Below, piece by piece: positions 1 through 9,653 of a stretch of 64,000 bases of DNA. Every line of letters begins with the position of its first letter. Within the stretch, counting starts at the first letter, position 1. This DNA comes from Oscillibacter sp. Its GTDB lineage: Bacteria; Bacillota; Clostridia; Oscillospirales; Oscillospiraceae. Below the pieces are notes generated by a model that was not told the origin of the DNA, did no database searches, and saw only the letters and a list, made by a program, of their open reading frames with translations. The stretch is taken from contig JAAWGR010000001.1 of assembly GCA_022795445.1 (NCBI GenBank), forward strand, positions 84,743 through 148,742. Direction: 5' to 3'. A program made the position numbers and the translations under genes.

Positions 1-930
1 AAGAAACTGAACAAGCAGGTGAAGCTGACCCTGGTGGGCGAAAATACCGAGGTGGACAAGACCATCGTGGACTCCATCGGCGACCCCATCATGCACATGG
101 TCCGCAACTCCATGGACCACGGCATCGAAGAAAATGCGGAGGACCGCATCGCCGCGGGCAAGAACCCGGTGGGCGAAATCCTCCTCTCCGCCCAGGACAC
201 CGGCAGCGAGGTCATTATCCAGATTTCCGACGACGGCGGCGGCGTCGACGACGAGGCCGTCCTGGCCAAGGCGATCCGCAACGGCATCGCTTCCCCTGAC
301 ATCGAATACTCCCACAAGGAGATTTTGAACTTCCTTATGGCCCCCGGCTTCTCCACCAACCAGCAGGTGACGGAGTTCTCCGGGCGCGGTGTGGGTATGG
401 ATGTGGTGAAAAGCGGTGTGGAGAGCCTGGGAGGCACCGTTACCATCACCAGCGAAAAGGGCCAGGGAATGACTACTATCATGCGCATTCCCCTGACCAT
501 GGCGATCATGGACGGTATGGAGGTCTCTGTGGGCGACTCCATCTTTACCATCCCCATCAACAATGTCCGCTCCAGCCTGAAGGTTACAAAAAAGGATATC
601 CTCCACGATTCCGTGAACGGCGAGATGGTTAAGCTGATGGACAGCTACTACCCCGTCATCCGGGCCAAGGATTTCTACAACCTCCCCAGCGGCGCGGACG
701 ACGTGGAAAACGGCATCCTCATGTGGCTGGAATCCGGCGATATCTCGTACTGCCTGTTCGTCGACGAGCTGCTGGGCGAGCACCAGATCGTCGTCAAGCC
801 CCTGCCGTCTTATGTCAACAATTTCGACATCAAGAGCTATGGCATTACCGGGTGCAGTATCCTGGGCGACGGCAGCATTAGCGTTATTTTAGATGCAAAG
901 GGGCTTTACGCCGCGGCGCATATCGTGTAA
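1..930 (+). CDS. cheA: Chemotaxis histidine kinase CheA, C-terminal part (HATPase + CheW-like domain), truncated by window start
   Basis: Frame open from base 1; HATPase motifs (MHMVRNSMDHGIE, DDGGGVD, GRGVGMDVV) followed by CheW-like regulatory domain; followed by cheW/cheR/cheB. Confidence 0.95.
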   Translation, partial: KKLNKQVKLTLVGENTEVDKTIVDSIGDPIMHMVRNSMDHGIEENAEDRIAAGKNPVGEILLSAQDTGSEVIIQISDDGGGVDDEAVLAKAIRNGIASPDIEYSHKEILNFLMAPGFSTNQQVTEFSGRGVGMDVVKSGVESLGGTVTITSEKGQGMTTIMRIPLTMAIMDGMEVSVGDSIFTIPINNVRSSLKVTKKDILHDSVNGEMVKLMDSYYPVIRAKDFYNLPSGADDVENGILMWLESGDISYCLFVDELLGEHQIVVKPLPSYVNNFDIKSYGITGCSILGDGSISVILDAKGLYAAAHIV

Positions 931-1062
931 AATAGAATCATGGGCGCAATGGGCTGCCGCGCTCCAGCGCGGCGGTTCCGGCGTGTCCGGAGAGAACGGC
1001 CGGTCATTTCCCCGGCCTGAGAGCCGCGTTTGGAATTTGACCAACGGAGAGGAGCGAATGCA

Positions 1063-1551
1063 ATGAGTGCTATGAAAGAGGACGTTCTGTTCCAGGTGGA
1101 GAGCGATAACCCGGCTGTGGTGGACGAGGAAGTCGTCGAGAGCCGGAAATATCTGATTTTTGTCGTGGACAATCTGCGCATCGGCCTGGACGCCGAATAT
1201 GTGGTGGAGATCCTCAACAGCTATACGGTAACGTACTTGCCCATGATGCCGGATTACATCCGGGGCATTTTCAATATGCGCGGGCAGATCATCCCTATGA
1301 TGGACGTCCGCCTGCGCTTGGGCAAAATGCCGTCTGACCAGCAGAGCCTTCTGGTTGTGCTGAACTACGATAATATCCAGCTGGGTATCCTGGTGGACGC
1401 TGTGGAACTGATGCTGGATATCCCCAACGAGCTGATTATGCCCATCCCTGCCCAGAGCACCCAGAAACTGGTGTCCGGGATGTGCAGCCTGCCGGATGGC
1501 TCCGGCACAATGCTGGTTCTGGATTGCGACCAGCTGATGGAACATGCATGA
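1063..1551 (+). CDS. cheW: Chemotaxis adaptor CheW
   Basis: CheW-like sequence (GLDAEYVVEIL, YIRGIFNMRGQIIPMMDVR); ATG at 1063 after GGAGAGGAG is preferred over the TTG at 1030. Confidence 0.93.
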   Translation: MSAMKEDVLFQVESDNPAVVDEEVVESRKYLIFVVDNLRIGLDAEYVVEILNSYTVTYLPMMPDYIRGIFNMRGQIIPMMDVRLRLGKMPSDQQSLLVVLNYDNIQLGILVDAVELMLDIPNELIMPIPAQSTQKLVSGMCSLPDGSGTMLVLDCDQLMEHA

Positions 1552-1558
1552 ATAGGAT

Positions 1559-2407
1559 ATGAGCGATATGACAGGACAAGAGAAGAAAAGCGGGGGCGCG
1601 TTTACGCCCATGGTGATCTCTGAGGCGGATTTCAAGCGGATGGCTTCGTTTATCCAATCGACCTACGGAATCGACCTCACCCAAAAGCGCCAGCTGGTGA
1701 CGGGACGCCTGTCCCCCGCGATCCGGAAGCTGGGCTACGCGAATTTTTCCGATTTCGTCAACCATGTGCTGGAGAAAAAGGAAAACGCGGAGATTACCTT
1801 AATTTTGAATAAGCTGACCACGAACTATACGTTCTTTATGCGGGAACAGGAGCACTTGGATTATTTTACCAAGAACATCATCCCGGAGATCGTGCGGCGG
1901 CACCAGAGGGACAAGAGCCTTGCCATTTGGAGCGCAGGCTGCTCCAGCGGCGAGGAACCGTATAACCTGACGATGCTGCTGTATGATTATTTGGGCCCTC
2001 AGGCAAAACAATGGGACACCAAACTGCTGGCGACGGATATTTCCGCCCAGGCCCTGACGAAAGCGCAGCGGGGGATATACACCCTGCCCGACACCATCCC
2101 GCTGGATTGGAAACGCAAGTATTTCAAGGCCCGCCCGGACGGTACCCATGCCGTGACGCCGGAAGTGCGGGAGAATGTGATTTTCAAAACCTTCAACCTG
2201 ATGGACCCCATTAACTTCCGGCGGAAGTTCGATGTGATCTTCTGCCGCAACGTGATGATTTACTTCGACCAGCCCACTAAGGACGCTTTGGTCCGCCGCT
2301 TTTACGACGCTACTGTCCCAAACGGTTATCTGCTGATCAGCTACTCGGAAACCCTCAGCCAGAATTCGCCTTACCGCCGTTTGGCGACCGCGACATACCA
2401 GAAGTAA
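1559..2407 (+). CDS. cheR: Chemotaxis protein methyltransferase CheR
   Basis: CheR motifs (YTFFMREQEHLDYF, IWSAGCSSGEEPYNLTM, FDVIFCRNVMIYFDQPTK). Confidence 0.95.
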   Translation: MSDMTGQEKKSGGAFTPMVISEADFKRMASFIQSTYGIDLTQKRQLVTGRLSPAIRKLGYANFSDFVNHVLEKKENAEITLILNKLTTNYTFFMREQEHLDYFTKNIIPEIVRRHQRDKSLAIWSAGCSSGEEPYNLTMLLYDYLGPQAKQWDTKLLATDISAQALTKAQRGIYTLPDTIPLDWKRKYFKARPDGTHAVTPEVRENVIFKTFNLMDPINFRRKFDVIFCRNVMIYFDQPTKDALVRRFYDATVPNGYLLISYSETLSQNSPYRRLATATYQK

Positions 2408-2423
2408 TCCTAGAACAACGGAG

Positions 2424-3506
2424 GTGGACCACATTACGATGGATCCCAGAAAGAAAATCCGCGTCTTAGTGGTGGATGATTCCTCTTTTGCCCGCAGCAT
2501 GATCATGAACGGCCTCTCGACCCATCCAAGGATCGAGATCATCGGCTATGCCATCAACACTTTGGATGCCCGGAACAAGTTTGCACAGCTCAAGCCTGAT
2601 GTGGTGACGATGGATGTGGAAATGCCAGGGCAGAGCGGCATCGACTTTTTGAAAGAATACATTCCCCAAAATCCCATCCCGGTAATCCTGGTGTCCTCCC
2701 TGAACCTACGGGTGTTTGACGCTCTGGGGGCCGGGGCGGTGGATTTTGTGCGTAAGCCGGAATCCGGCGACAATAAGGACGCTTTTATCACCAACCTTGC
2801 CCAGAAAATCATTATCGCCTCTATGGCGAAGGTCCGGCCTGCCGCCCGGACACCTGCAGCGGGCGCCGGTGCGCTTGGAGCGGCTGCTTCAATGGCTGCC
2901 GCAGCTTTGGGCCCTTCGCCGAACCTGGATAATGTGATCATCGGCCTGGGCGCTTCTACCGGCGGTACAGAGGCAACCTTGGAGGTTATGAAACGCCTGC
3001 CGGCGGATATCCCGGCAATGGTCATCGTGCAGCATATGCCGCCGGGCTTTACAAAAATGTATGCCGACCGCCTTAACCGCCTCTGCAAGATGGAGGTGCG
3101 GGAGGCCAAGAGCGGCGACGAGCTCCACCGCGGGCTTGCGCTGGTGGCCCCTGCTGACTTGCAGTGCCGCGTGGTGCACATCGGCGGCAGAAAGTATACC
3201 GTTTCCTGTATGCCCGGAGAGAAGGTCAGCGGGCACCGCCCCTCTGTGGACGCGATGTTCCAGTCTATGTCCGAGGCCGTGCGCTGCAAAATGGTGGGCA
3301 TTATCATGACCGGTATGGGCCAGGACGGCGCCGCCGGCCTCCTTGCTATGCGCAAAAGAGGCGCCTATACCATCGGCCAGGATAAGGAGTCCAGCGTGGT
3401 CTACGGAATGCCGATGGTTGCCCAGAACATTGGCGCCGTCTGTACCCAGGCCTCCTGCGAGAATATTGCAAATGTTCTCCTGCGCCACCTCAAAACCCTG
3501 GGCTGA
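2424..3506 (+). CDS. cheB: Protein-glutamate methylesterase/response regulator CheB
   Basis: N-terminal receiver domain (VLVVDDSSFARSMI, VVTMDVEMPGQSGIDFL), Ala/Pro-rich linker, methylesterase domain (GASTGGTEA, VQHMPPGFT, MTGMGQDGAAGLL). Confidence 0.95.
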   Translation: MDHITMDPRKKIRVLVVDDSSFARSMIMNGLSTHPRIEIIGYAINTLDARNKFAQLKPDVVTMDVEMPGQSGIDFLKEYIPQNPIPVILVSSLNLRVFDALGAGAVDFVRKPESGDNKDAFITNLAQKIIIASMAKVRPAARTPAAGAGALGAAASMAAAALGPSPNLDNVIIGLGASTGGTEATLEVMKRLPADIPAMVIVQHMPPGFTKMYADRLNRLCKMEVREAKSGDELHRGLALVAPADLQCRVVHIGGRKYTVSCMPGEKVSGHRPSVDAMFQSMSEAVRCKMVGIIMTGMGQDGAAGLLAMRKRGAYTIGQDKESSVVYGMPMVAQNIGAVCTQASCENIANVLLRHLKTLG

Positions 3507-3532
3507 GCCAAGAGGGAATTTTACTGCCTGCT

Positions 3533-3580
3533 GGCGGAATCCGCCCCGCGTGGGGACCGGGTTCCGCCGTTTTGTTGCCT
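3533..3580 (+). terminator. Candidate intrinsic terminator after cheB
   Basis: GGCGGAA...TTCCGCC stem followed by GTTTTGTT. Confidence 0.5.
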
Positions 3581-3609
3581 TTATAGAGAAATTTCTCCAT
3601 TACCATTCT

Positions 3610-3635
3610 TAACTTTTTGCTGTTCTGGCCGATAA
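3610..3635 (+). promoter_or_regulatory. Candidate sigma-28/SigD-type flagellar promoter upstream of flgM
   Basis: TAAC-N14-GCCGATAA, close to the TAAA-N~15-GCCGATAA/T consensus, about 65 nt upstream of flgM. Confidence 0.6.
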
Positions 3636-3698
3636 GATAAGTAATAAGTAAATAGTAGAAGTCCATGTAGAAATTTTTGACAAAGGATGTGAGATATC

Positions 3699-4004
3699 GT
3701 GTTGACTTCTTCCGGTTCCGGCGGGGTTTCTTCAGTTGGCCGGGCTAAGGGCTATTATCCCTATCAAAAGCGCGGCGGCCTTGCGCAGCCGGCGGCTGAA
3801 CCGAATTACGATTCCGCTACGTTCTCCTCTCTTATGGCTGGGAAGTCCACCCGGATGGACGTCGTCAGCCGGCTGTCTCAAGAGGTGCGCACCACAACTA
3901 CCACCGGCGATATCCAGGAACTGCGCCGGGCAGTGTCCGCCGGAGAGTATACCCCTGACCCGATGGCAATCGCGGGCCGAATTTTGTTGATGGTGGAGGA
4001 ATAA
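3699..4004 (+). CDS. flgM: Anti-sigma-28 factor FlgM
   Basis: C-terminal FlgM signature (IQELRRAVSAGEYTPDPMAIAGRIL); immediately upstream of flgN-flgK. Confidence 0.85.
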   Translation: MLTSSGSGGVSSVGRAKGYYPYQKRGGLAQPAAEPNYDSATFSSLMAGKSTRMDVVSRLSQEVRTTTTTGDIQELRRAVSAGEYTPDPMAIAGRILLMVEE

Positions 4005-4006
4005 CC

Positions 4007-4513
4007 ATGGAAGACACTTACCGTTCCTACTTGGAATTGCTGGAAACCCTGCGCACAAAAATCGAGGCACTGTCCGAGCTGTCTAAGAAAAAAATCGAGG
4101 CGGCGGAAAAGGACGACCTGATGGCCTTGAATGAAGTGATCAAGCAGGAACAAGCGTTGTCGCTGGCCTTCCGGGGCTTGGAACTGAGCCGGGAAAAACT
4201 ACAGAAGGAAATGGGCATCCAGGAGATCGCCCTGTCCCAGCTGGAAAGCCGCTATCCCTTGGAAATGCGGGAGAACGCCCGGCAAGCCGTGGCGGCCCTC
4301 CAGGAGGAGTACCAGAGCTACCAGGGCGTAGCTAAGACCGCACGGGGCGTGCTGGAGCATAATCTATACGAGGTGGAGCGCGTGATCGCCAGCATGGGCG
4401 GCGCAGCGGCCGAGACGAGCCAGGATGCCGCGCCAAAAGCCGGGTACGCCCGCCCTGCTGCCGAAACCGTTGCGCCTCCCCCCCCCTCTATGCGGACAGA
4501 CTTCCGTGCGTGA
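4007..4513 (+). CDS. flgN: Flagellar chaperone FlgN-like protein
   Basis: Coiled-coil helical protein between flgM and flgK, FlgN-like. Confidence 0.8.
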   Translation: MEDTYRSYLELLETLRTKIEALSELSKKKIEAAEKDDLMALNEVIKQEQALSLAFRGLELSREKLQKEMGIQEIALSQLESRYPLEMRENARQAVAALQEEYQSYQGVAKTARGVLEHNLYEVERVIASMGGAAAETSQDAAPKAGYARPAAETVAPPPPSMRTDFRA

Positions 4514-4575
4514 GGCGGCCGCCCAGGGCAGGCTGTATTTTTGATTTCTTGAATCACTGAAAAGGAGTTTTGATA

Positions 4576-7047
4576 ATGGGCATTGGTACCTTTGGGTCCT
4601 TCACCCAGGCGCGGCTGGCAATTTATGCCGCCCAGGCCGGCATCCAGGTGACGGGCAACAACATCTCAAATATCAATACCGAGGGCTATACCCGCCAGCG
4701 GCTGGACCAGAGCAGCCTATATATCGGCGGCTCAGACCGCTACAGTTCCAAGTACGACCTGCGGATCGGCCAGGGCGTGCTTTGCACGGGCGTTTCCCAG
4801 CTGCGGGACCCTTACCTGGACCTCCGATTCCGGAATGAGTCCGCCTACGTGGGCTATACGGATGAACGGCTCGATACGCTGAACAAGATTGCCTATATCC
4901 TGGATGAAACCGGTAAGGGCGACAAGACGGAAGGGGCGGACTTCGGCCTGATTTCGGCGGACTTGGCGGACTTGGAAGACGCCCTGCGGTCTTTGACCCT
5001 CGATACCGGACACCAGGAGTTCGACAACCAGGTGCGGGCCGCCGCGGTCGCCCTGTGCGCAAAGCTGAATTCTTATGCGACCCGGCTTCAGGATGAGTAC
5101 AACACGCAAGTGCGGGAGCTTGAGAAGGAAGTGGAGGATATCAACGTTATCCTGACAAAAATCCGGGATTTGAATGAGACGATCCGGAACAGCGAAATCC
5201 ATGGACAGGACGCCTTGGAACTGCGGGATATGCGGAACAACCTGCTCGACCAGCTGTCGGATAAAATCCACATTGATGTGACGTACGTGCCGGAGGACAT
5301 CGGCGGCGGCGTGACGGTGCAGAAGCTGATCGTCAGCCTGGCGGGCGATAACCCGGATTCTACGGTGAAGTCCGACTCCGCCGAGCTGATCAACGGTATC
5401 TACGGCGCACAGATTTCCATCGATCAGGTCCCCCAGCCAAATACCAAATATGACCCCAATGACAAGACAAGTATGCCGTATCTCGATGCAAAAGGCAACC
5501 TGACCAGTAAATTGTCGGAGGCGGAACAGGTTCCAAAACCTAATCCAAATTATGATGCCGCAGTAACGGATACAACACTTCCAGGGTTTGGACAGTATTT
5601 GAAGCCGGATGGCACAGGAACGAATGATACGAATTTAGCCGCACAGGTGCCGAAGGAAAACCCTGATTACTTGAAATATCTGAAAGCGGACGGCACTGCG
5701 ACAAACGACCCGGCGGAAGCAAAGCAGGTCAACAACTCGAACTTCAACCTCACCGTTTCGGAGCTGCGGGATAGCCGGGAAAAGCTGCTGATTTATACCA
5801 ATAAGGATGTAAAAGAGATTTCCGCACAGGCTTATAAAGATGCAATCGCTGCCAACCATGGCCCCATTATAGAGGTTGATAATGGCGACGGTACAACTAC
5901 AGTTACCGTTTACCAGAAGTCTTCCAAAGGGAAGTACACAGAGACCACATACACGCAGAGGCCGTCTGTGGAGACGCCGCTGGATGACAATGACCTCTAT
6001 GGCCGCCTCCAGGCAATGCGCGAGATGCTGACGGAAGCGGGCGAGTTTACCGATACAGAAGTGGTGGCCGAAACGAACAACGACCCCACTGACCCGTACC
6101 GCAACGCCGATGAGTCGGCGCTGGTCAAGCGGGGGATCCCCTACTATCAACATGCGCTGGATTTGCTGGCCAACCAGCTGGCGAAGGTCATGAACGAGGC
6201 GAACAACGGCTTCATGATGGATAAGGATGGGAATTACATCTCGAAGGGCGTAGACGATAAAGGGAATACTATCGGTGTGCCAATTACCATTACTTATACG
6301 CCTACTGGTACGACCGATGATGTTGATTACGCGCTGAATGCGAAGGTCGCATGGGATGATATCCCGCAAGAGGTCCGAGATGCGCTGGAGACGGCAACCG
6401 GGCTTGACAGCACTAAAGTGGATGGAAAAACGATCATTGAAACCTATCTGACTGGCAAAGATGCGGATGGTAACGATATTATTGGCACAGATGGTAATCC
6501 CATTCCCCAAGGCATCAAGGTTGGCGTAAACCTGATCAGTAACCGGGGGGATACGAACGATGATACAGACATCACCGCGTCAAATATCTCCGTCTCCGAC
6601 GCGTGGAGAAAAGGCTCGGCGCTGGTTAACTCCTTCATCGCCGACCCAGGCAAGGGCGTAGAGCCCGCCAGCGGCGATAGCTCCAATATCCTCCATTTCC
6701 AGGGCCTGCTGGACTTGAAGCAGATGTTCTACCCCGACGAAACCCCTGATACCGCCGGAAAAGCCGGCCACGATCTTATGTTTACGGGTACGTTCCACGA
6801 GTATTGGAACAATGTTGGCTTTACCCTGGGCCAGGACCAGAATGTGATGAACAACCAGCTGGAGATGCACTACCAGAACGCGCTGGAGATCGATACGGGC
6901 CGGGATTCCGTCTCTTCCGTCGACTTCAATGACGAAGCCATGAACCTGACGATGTATGCAAAATCGTATAACGCCGCCTGCCGTTTAATGACCACCATCG
7001 ACTCAATGCTGGATAAGCTGGTCAACGGCACCGGCATGACCACTTGA
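4576..7047 (+). CDS. flgK: Flagellar hook-associated protein 1 FlgK, with large variable central inserts
   Basis: N-term GSFTQARLAIYAAQAGIQVTGNNISNINTEGYTRQR; C-term EAMNLTMYAKSYNAACRLMTTIDSMLDKLVNG; ATG 4576 after AAAGGAG. Confidence 0.95.
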   Translation: MGIGTFGSFTQARLAIYAAQAGIQVTGNNISNINTEGYTRQRLDQSSLYIGGSDRYSSKYDLRIGQGVLCTGVSQLRDPYLDLRFRNESAYVGYTDERLDTLNKIAYILDETGKGDKTEGADFGLISADLADLEDALRSLTLDTGHQEFDNQVRAAAVALCAKLNSYATRLQDEYNTQVRELEKEVEDINVILTKIRDLNETIRNSEIHGQDALELRDMRNNLLDQLSDKIHIDVTYVPEDIGGGVTVQKLIVSLAGDNPDSTVKSDSAELINGIYGAQISIDQVPQPNTKYDPNDKTSMPYLDAKGNLTSKLSEAEQVPKPNPNYDAAVTDTTLPGFGQYLKPDGTGTNDTNLAAQVPKENPDYLKYLKADGTATNDPAEAKQVNNSNFNLTVSELRDSREKLLIYTNKDVKEISAQAYKDAIAANHGPIIEVDNGDGTTTVTVYQKSSKGKYTETTYTQRPSVETPLDDNDLYGRLQAMREMLTEAGEFTDTEVVAETNNDPTDPYRNADESALVKRGIPYYQHALDLLANQLAKVMNEANNGFMMDKDGNYISKGVDDKGNTIGVPITITYTPTGTTDDVDYALNAKVAWDDIPQEVRDALETATGLDSTKVDGKTIIETYLTGKDADGNDIIGTDGNPIPQGIKVGVNLISNRGDTNDDTDITASNISVSDAWRKGSALVNSFIADPGKGVEPASGDSSNILHFQGLLDLKQMFYPDETPDTAGKAGHDLMFTGTFHEYWNNVGFTLGQDQNVMNNQLEMHYQNALEIDTGRDSVSSVDFNDEAMNLTMYAKSYNAACRLMTTIDSMLDKLVNGTGMTT
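5425..5736 (+). repeat. Three diverged in-protein repeat units in FlgK (QVPxxNxxY...YLxxxGxxTxxxxxAxQ)
   Basis: Aligned units YLDAKGNLTSKLSEAEQ / YLKPDGTGTNDTNLAAQ / YLKADGTATNDPAEAKQ, each preceded by QVPQPNTKY / QVPKPNPNY / QVPKENPDY. Confidence 0.8.
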
Positions 7048-7061
7048 GTAGGAGGTGCCGC

Positions 7062-8522
7062 ATGATTACACGCACAACAACCGTAGGCGTTTTGAAAAAC
7101 TACCGCTATAACCTGAACAGCTCCCTCACCACTATGGGCACGGCCCTGGGTAAGATTTCTACCCAGCGGAATTTTAACTCCTTTGCGGAAAATCCCGCCC
7201 TGGCCGCCCGGGCCTTCCAGCTGCGGAATGCCTATCTGCGTACCAGCAGCCAGTATAACGCAAACGATTCCCTGATCCATAAGTATGACGTGGCATGGTC
7301 CGCCCTGGACGGTGTGGAGAAGAATATCGATACCATCTCAAACAGCGGCCTGTTCTCCATCATCCGCGGCGAAAACGAGCCGGACGCCAGCGGACGCAAC
7401 GCCTTGGGCCAGGACCTGTGCGCCAAGGCAAGGGATATCGTCCAAACGATGAACGGCCGCTATGGCGAGGACTATGTGTTTGGCGGCGCGGAGACCTTGA
7501 GTGTCCCCTTCACCTGGGTCGCTAAAGAAAACCCCGAATATGTAGAGGACCCTAAGGACCCTGTGCATTTCCAGTATATCGCACAACCGGGTTTGGGTGA
7601 AGTTACCGTGAATGGTGTCGAATATACAAATAAAGTCGAAGACGCAGATTTTGAAGAAACTGACAATCCAGCTTATGCCGATGCTTGGCAGAAATATCAA
7701 GATGCCCTTAATAGTGCCACTACTCAGGAGGAAAAGGATGCTGCTGAAAGCTTGAATCCGAATACTAGCTGTCCTCAAATCCCTGAAAAAATAACCACCT
7801 ATAAAACAAACGACAGCTATAACGCGATGGCCAAATATAAGTACCTGAAAGTGGACGGCAGCGGTACAAACAACGAGGCAGATGCGGAGCAGAAGCTGCT
7901 TTACCGCGGGATTCCCGTGGACAGCATGGCGGAGGAAGATACGAAAAAGCTTGACTATTACATGAACAATGAAAAGAAATATATCGATATCGGCCTTGGC
8001 TTCAATGAAGTGAACGGCGAGGTCGTACCTTCCAGCGTCACCAACAGCGCCCTCCAGGGTATCTACTACCTGGGCGGCTACGGCACGACGTCCGTTACGG
8101 TCCAGACCGACCCGGACGACCCCAGCACGAAATACACTGTGGATAATATCCCGAAAAATATTGTATCCATTATGAACCGCCTGGGTACGATCATGATGAA
8201 CTGTGACCCGGATGACGGCGAATTCGCCAGCCGGGAAGAGGAAATCGAATTCTACGCCCTGGCGCAGCAGTATGAGGAAACAAGCTCCCTGGTGAAGCAG
8301 CGCTATACCGAGCTGGACACCAACTCCAGTTTCCTCAAGGCCAACGAGGAACTGCTGGTCTCCAACGCCGACAACCTGCAAGAGCAATTCATGGGTATCG
8401 AGGATATCGACCCTGCCGCCGCGATTTCCGATTTTATCTTCGCACGCTATGCATACGACAGCGCACTGAAGGTGGGCAACAGCGTCCTTTCGCAGAGCTT
8501 GATGGATTATATGAATTTTTAA
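7062..8522 (+). CDS. flgL: Flagellar hook-associated protein 3 FlgL
   Basis: Flagellin-like N-term (MITRTTTVGVLKNYRYNLNSSLTTMGTALGKISTQRNFNSFAENP) and C-term (AISDFIFARYAYDSALKVGNSVLSQSLMDYMNF); ATG 7062 after GGAGGTG. Confidence 0.92.
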   Translation: MITRTTTVGVLKNYRYNLNSSLTTMGTALGKISTQRNFNSFAENPALAARAFQLRNAYLRTSSQYNANDSLIHKYDVAWSALDGVEKNIDTISNSGLFSIIRGENEPDASGRNALGQDLCAKARDIVQTMNGRYGEDYVFGGAETLSVPFTWVAKENPEYVEDPKDPVHFQYIAQPGLGEVTVNGVEYTNKVEDADFEETDNPAYADAWQKYQDALNSATTQEEKDAAESLNPNTSCPQIPEKITTYKTNDSYNAMAKYKYLKVDGSGTNNEADAEQKLLYRGIPVDSMAEEDTKKLDYYMNNEKKYIDIGLGFNEVNGEVVPSSVTNSALQGIYYLGGYGTTSVTVQTDPDDPSTKYTVDNIPKNIVSIMNRLGTIMMNCDPDDGEFASREEEIEFYALAQQYEETSSLVKQRYTELDTNSSFLKANEELLVSNADNLQEQFMGIEDIDPAAAISDFIFARYAYDSALKVGNSVLSQSLMDYMNF

Positions 8523-8580
8523 TCCAGTGGATTTATAATACAAGAGGGAAACTAATAACGAAAGGAGCTGCGAATGATAT

Positions 8581-9189
8581 ATGGATCGACTGATAGAAAT
8601 CACAACAGTACCCATCGAAATTGAGATGAAAACATCCCGGGCGCAACTGCAATATACCAGAGGCACTGCGGAGCTGGAGGTCTCCCGGGACAAGGGCGGG
8701 CTAAGCATTAAAAGTCGTCCCATCCAATTGAATATAGACACCTTTGAGATGCGCAGTTCCATCATGCCGACACCAACCCAGACCGTTGAACAGAATGCGC
8801 AGGAGGGAAAACAGGCAGCCTATAAGGCGACCGCTACCTTTGCCCAGGAGGGAGAACTGTACCTCAAGGCCAAGCTTGGCGAAGGCGTACAGCTCCCATT
8901 TGCCCAGACAGCCCTGAGCCCCAAGATGTTCAGCCAGCCGGCGCTGGATTTTATCCCGTCAGAAGGCCCGGACATCACCTGGGACCCAGGCGAGATGAAT
9001 ATTCGCTACGAAATGGATAAACTAAACTTTGATTGGCGGATCAACCCGAACCAATTTGAATTCGTCCCCGGTGATATCGAGATTTCCGTGAAGCAGCGCC
9101 CCGAGGTCATCATCAAGTATATCGGCGGGCCGCTGTACGTACCGCCCTCTGCGGACCCGGAATATGAACCGGTGGACGTCCAAGCGTGA
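8581..9189 (+). CDS. DUF6470/YviE-like flagellar-cluster protein
   Basis: Located between flgL and fliW as in the Bacillus yviE arrangement; repeated Ile/beta-type N-terminus (PIEIEMKTSRAQLQYTRGTAELEV). Confidence 0.7.
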   Translation: MDRLIEITTVPIEIEMKTSRAQLQYTRGTAELEVSRDKGGLSIKSRPIQLNIDTFEMRSSIMPTPTQTVEQNAQEGKQAAYKATATFAQEGELYLKAKLGEGVQLPFAQTALSPKMFSQPALDFIPSEGPDITWDPGEMNIRYEMDKLNFDWRINPNQFEFVPGDIEISVKQRPEVIIKYIGGPLYVPPSADPEYEPVDVQA

Positions 9190-9203
9190 CAGGAGGTTCT
9201 GAT

Positions 9204-9653
9204 TTGAAGCTCCAAACGAAATATTTTGGGGAAATTGACTACGAAGCCGGAGAAGTGGTTACGTTCCCGGCGGGAATGTTCGGCTTTGAGGAGGAACATG
9301 GCTTTTTGCTGCTGCCTTTCGATGGAAGCGGCGGAAACTTGCTGTGCCTCCAGAGCACAACGACGCCGGCCCTGGCGTTTGTGGTGATGGACCCCTTTTC
9401 CCTCCTGCCGGATTACGCGCCGGTCCTCCAGAAGGCCGAGCTGCAGCTGTTCGGTGTGGAAGAGGTGGGCGAACTGGGCTTTTATGTCCTGTGCGCTGTG
9501 AAAAACCCTGTCTCCGCCAGCACAGTGAACCTGCGGTGCCCCATTGTGGTCCATCCCAAGACCCGTGAGGCGCGGCAGGTGATCATGGAGGTCTACGATA
9601 TGCGCCACCCGCTGGAGGAGTTTGGCCGCAGGGAGGAGGCCGCGCCTTGCTGA
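9204..9653 (+). CDS. fliW: Flagellar assembly factor FliW
   Basis: LQTKYFGEIDYEAGEVVTFPAGMFGFEEEHGFLLLP typical of FliW; followed by csrA; TTG start 9204 likely. Confidence 0.92.
   Translation: MKLQTKYFGEIDYEAGEVVTFPAGMFGFEEEHGFLLLPFDGSGGNLLCLQSTTTPALAFVVMDPFSLLPDYAPVLQKAELQLFGVEEVGELGFYVLCAVKNPVSASTVNLRCPIVVHPKTREARQVIMEVYDMRHPLEEFGRREEAAPC

Noticed and set aside
889-1635. Long minus-strand ORFs opposite cheW/cheR and similar ORFs throughout
   Set aside because: Antisense shadows of strongly supported genes in GC-rich DNA; no RBS or recognizable domains.
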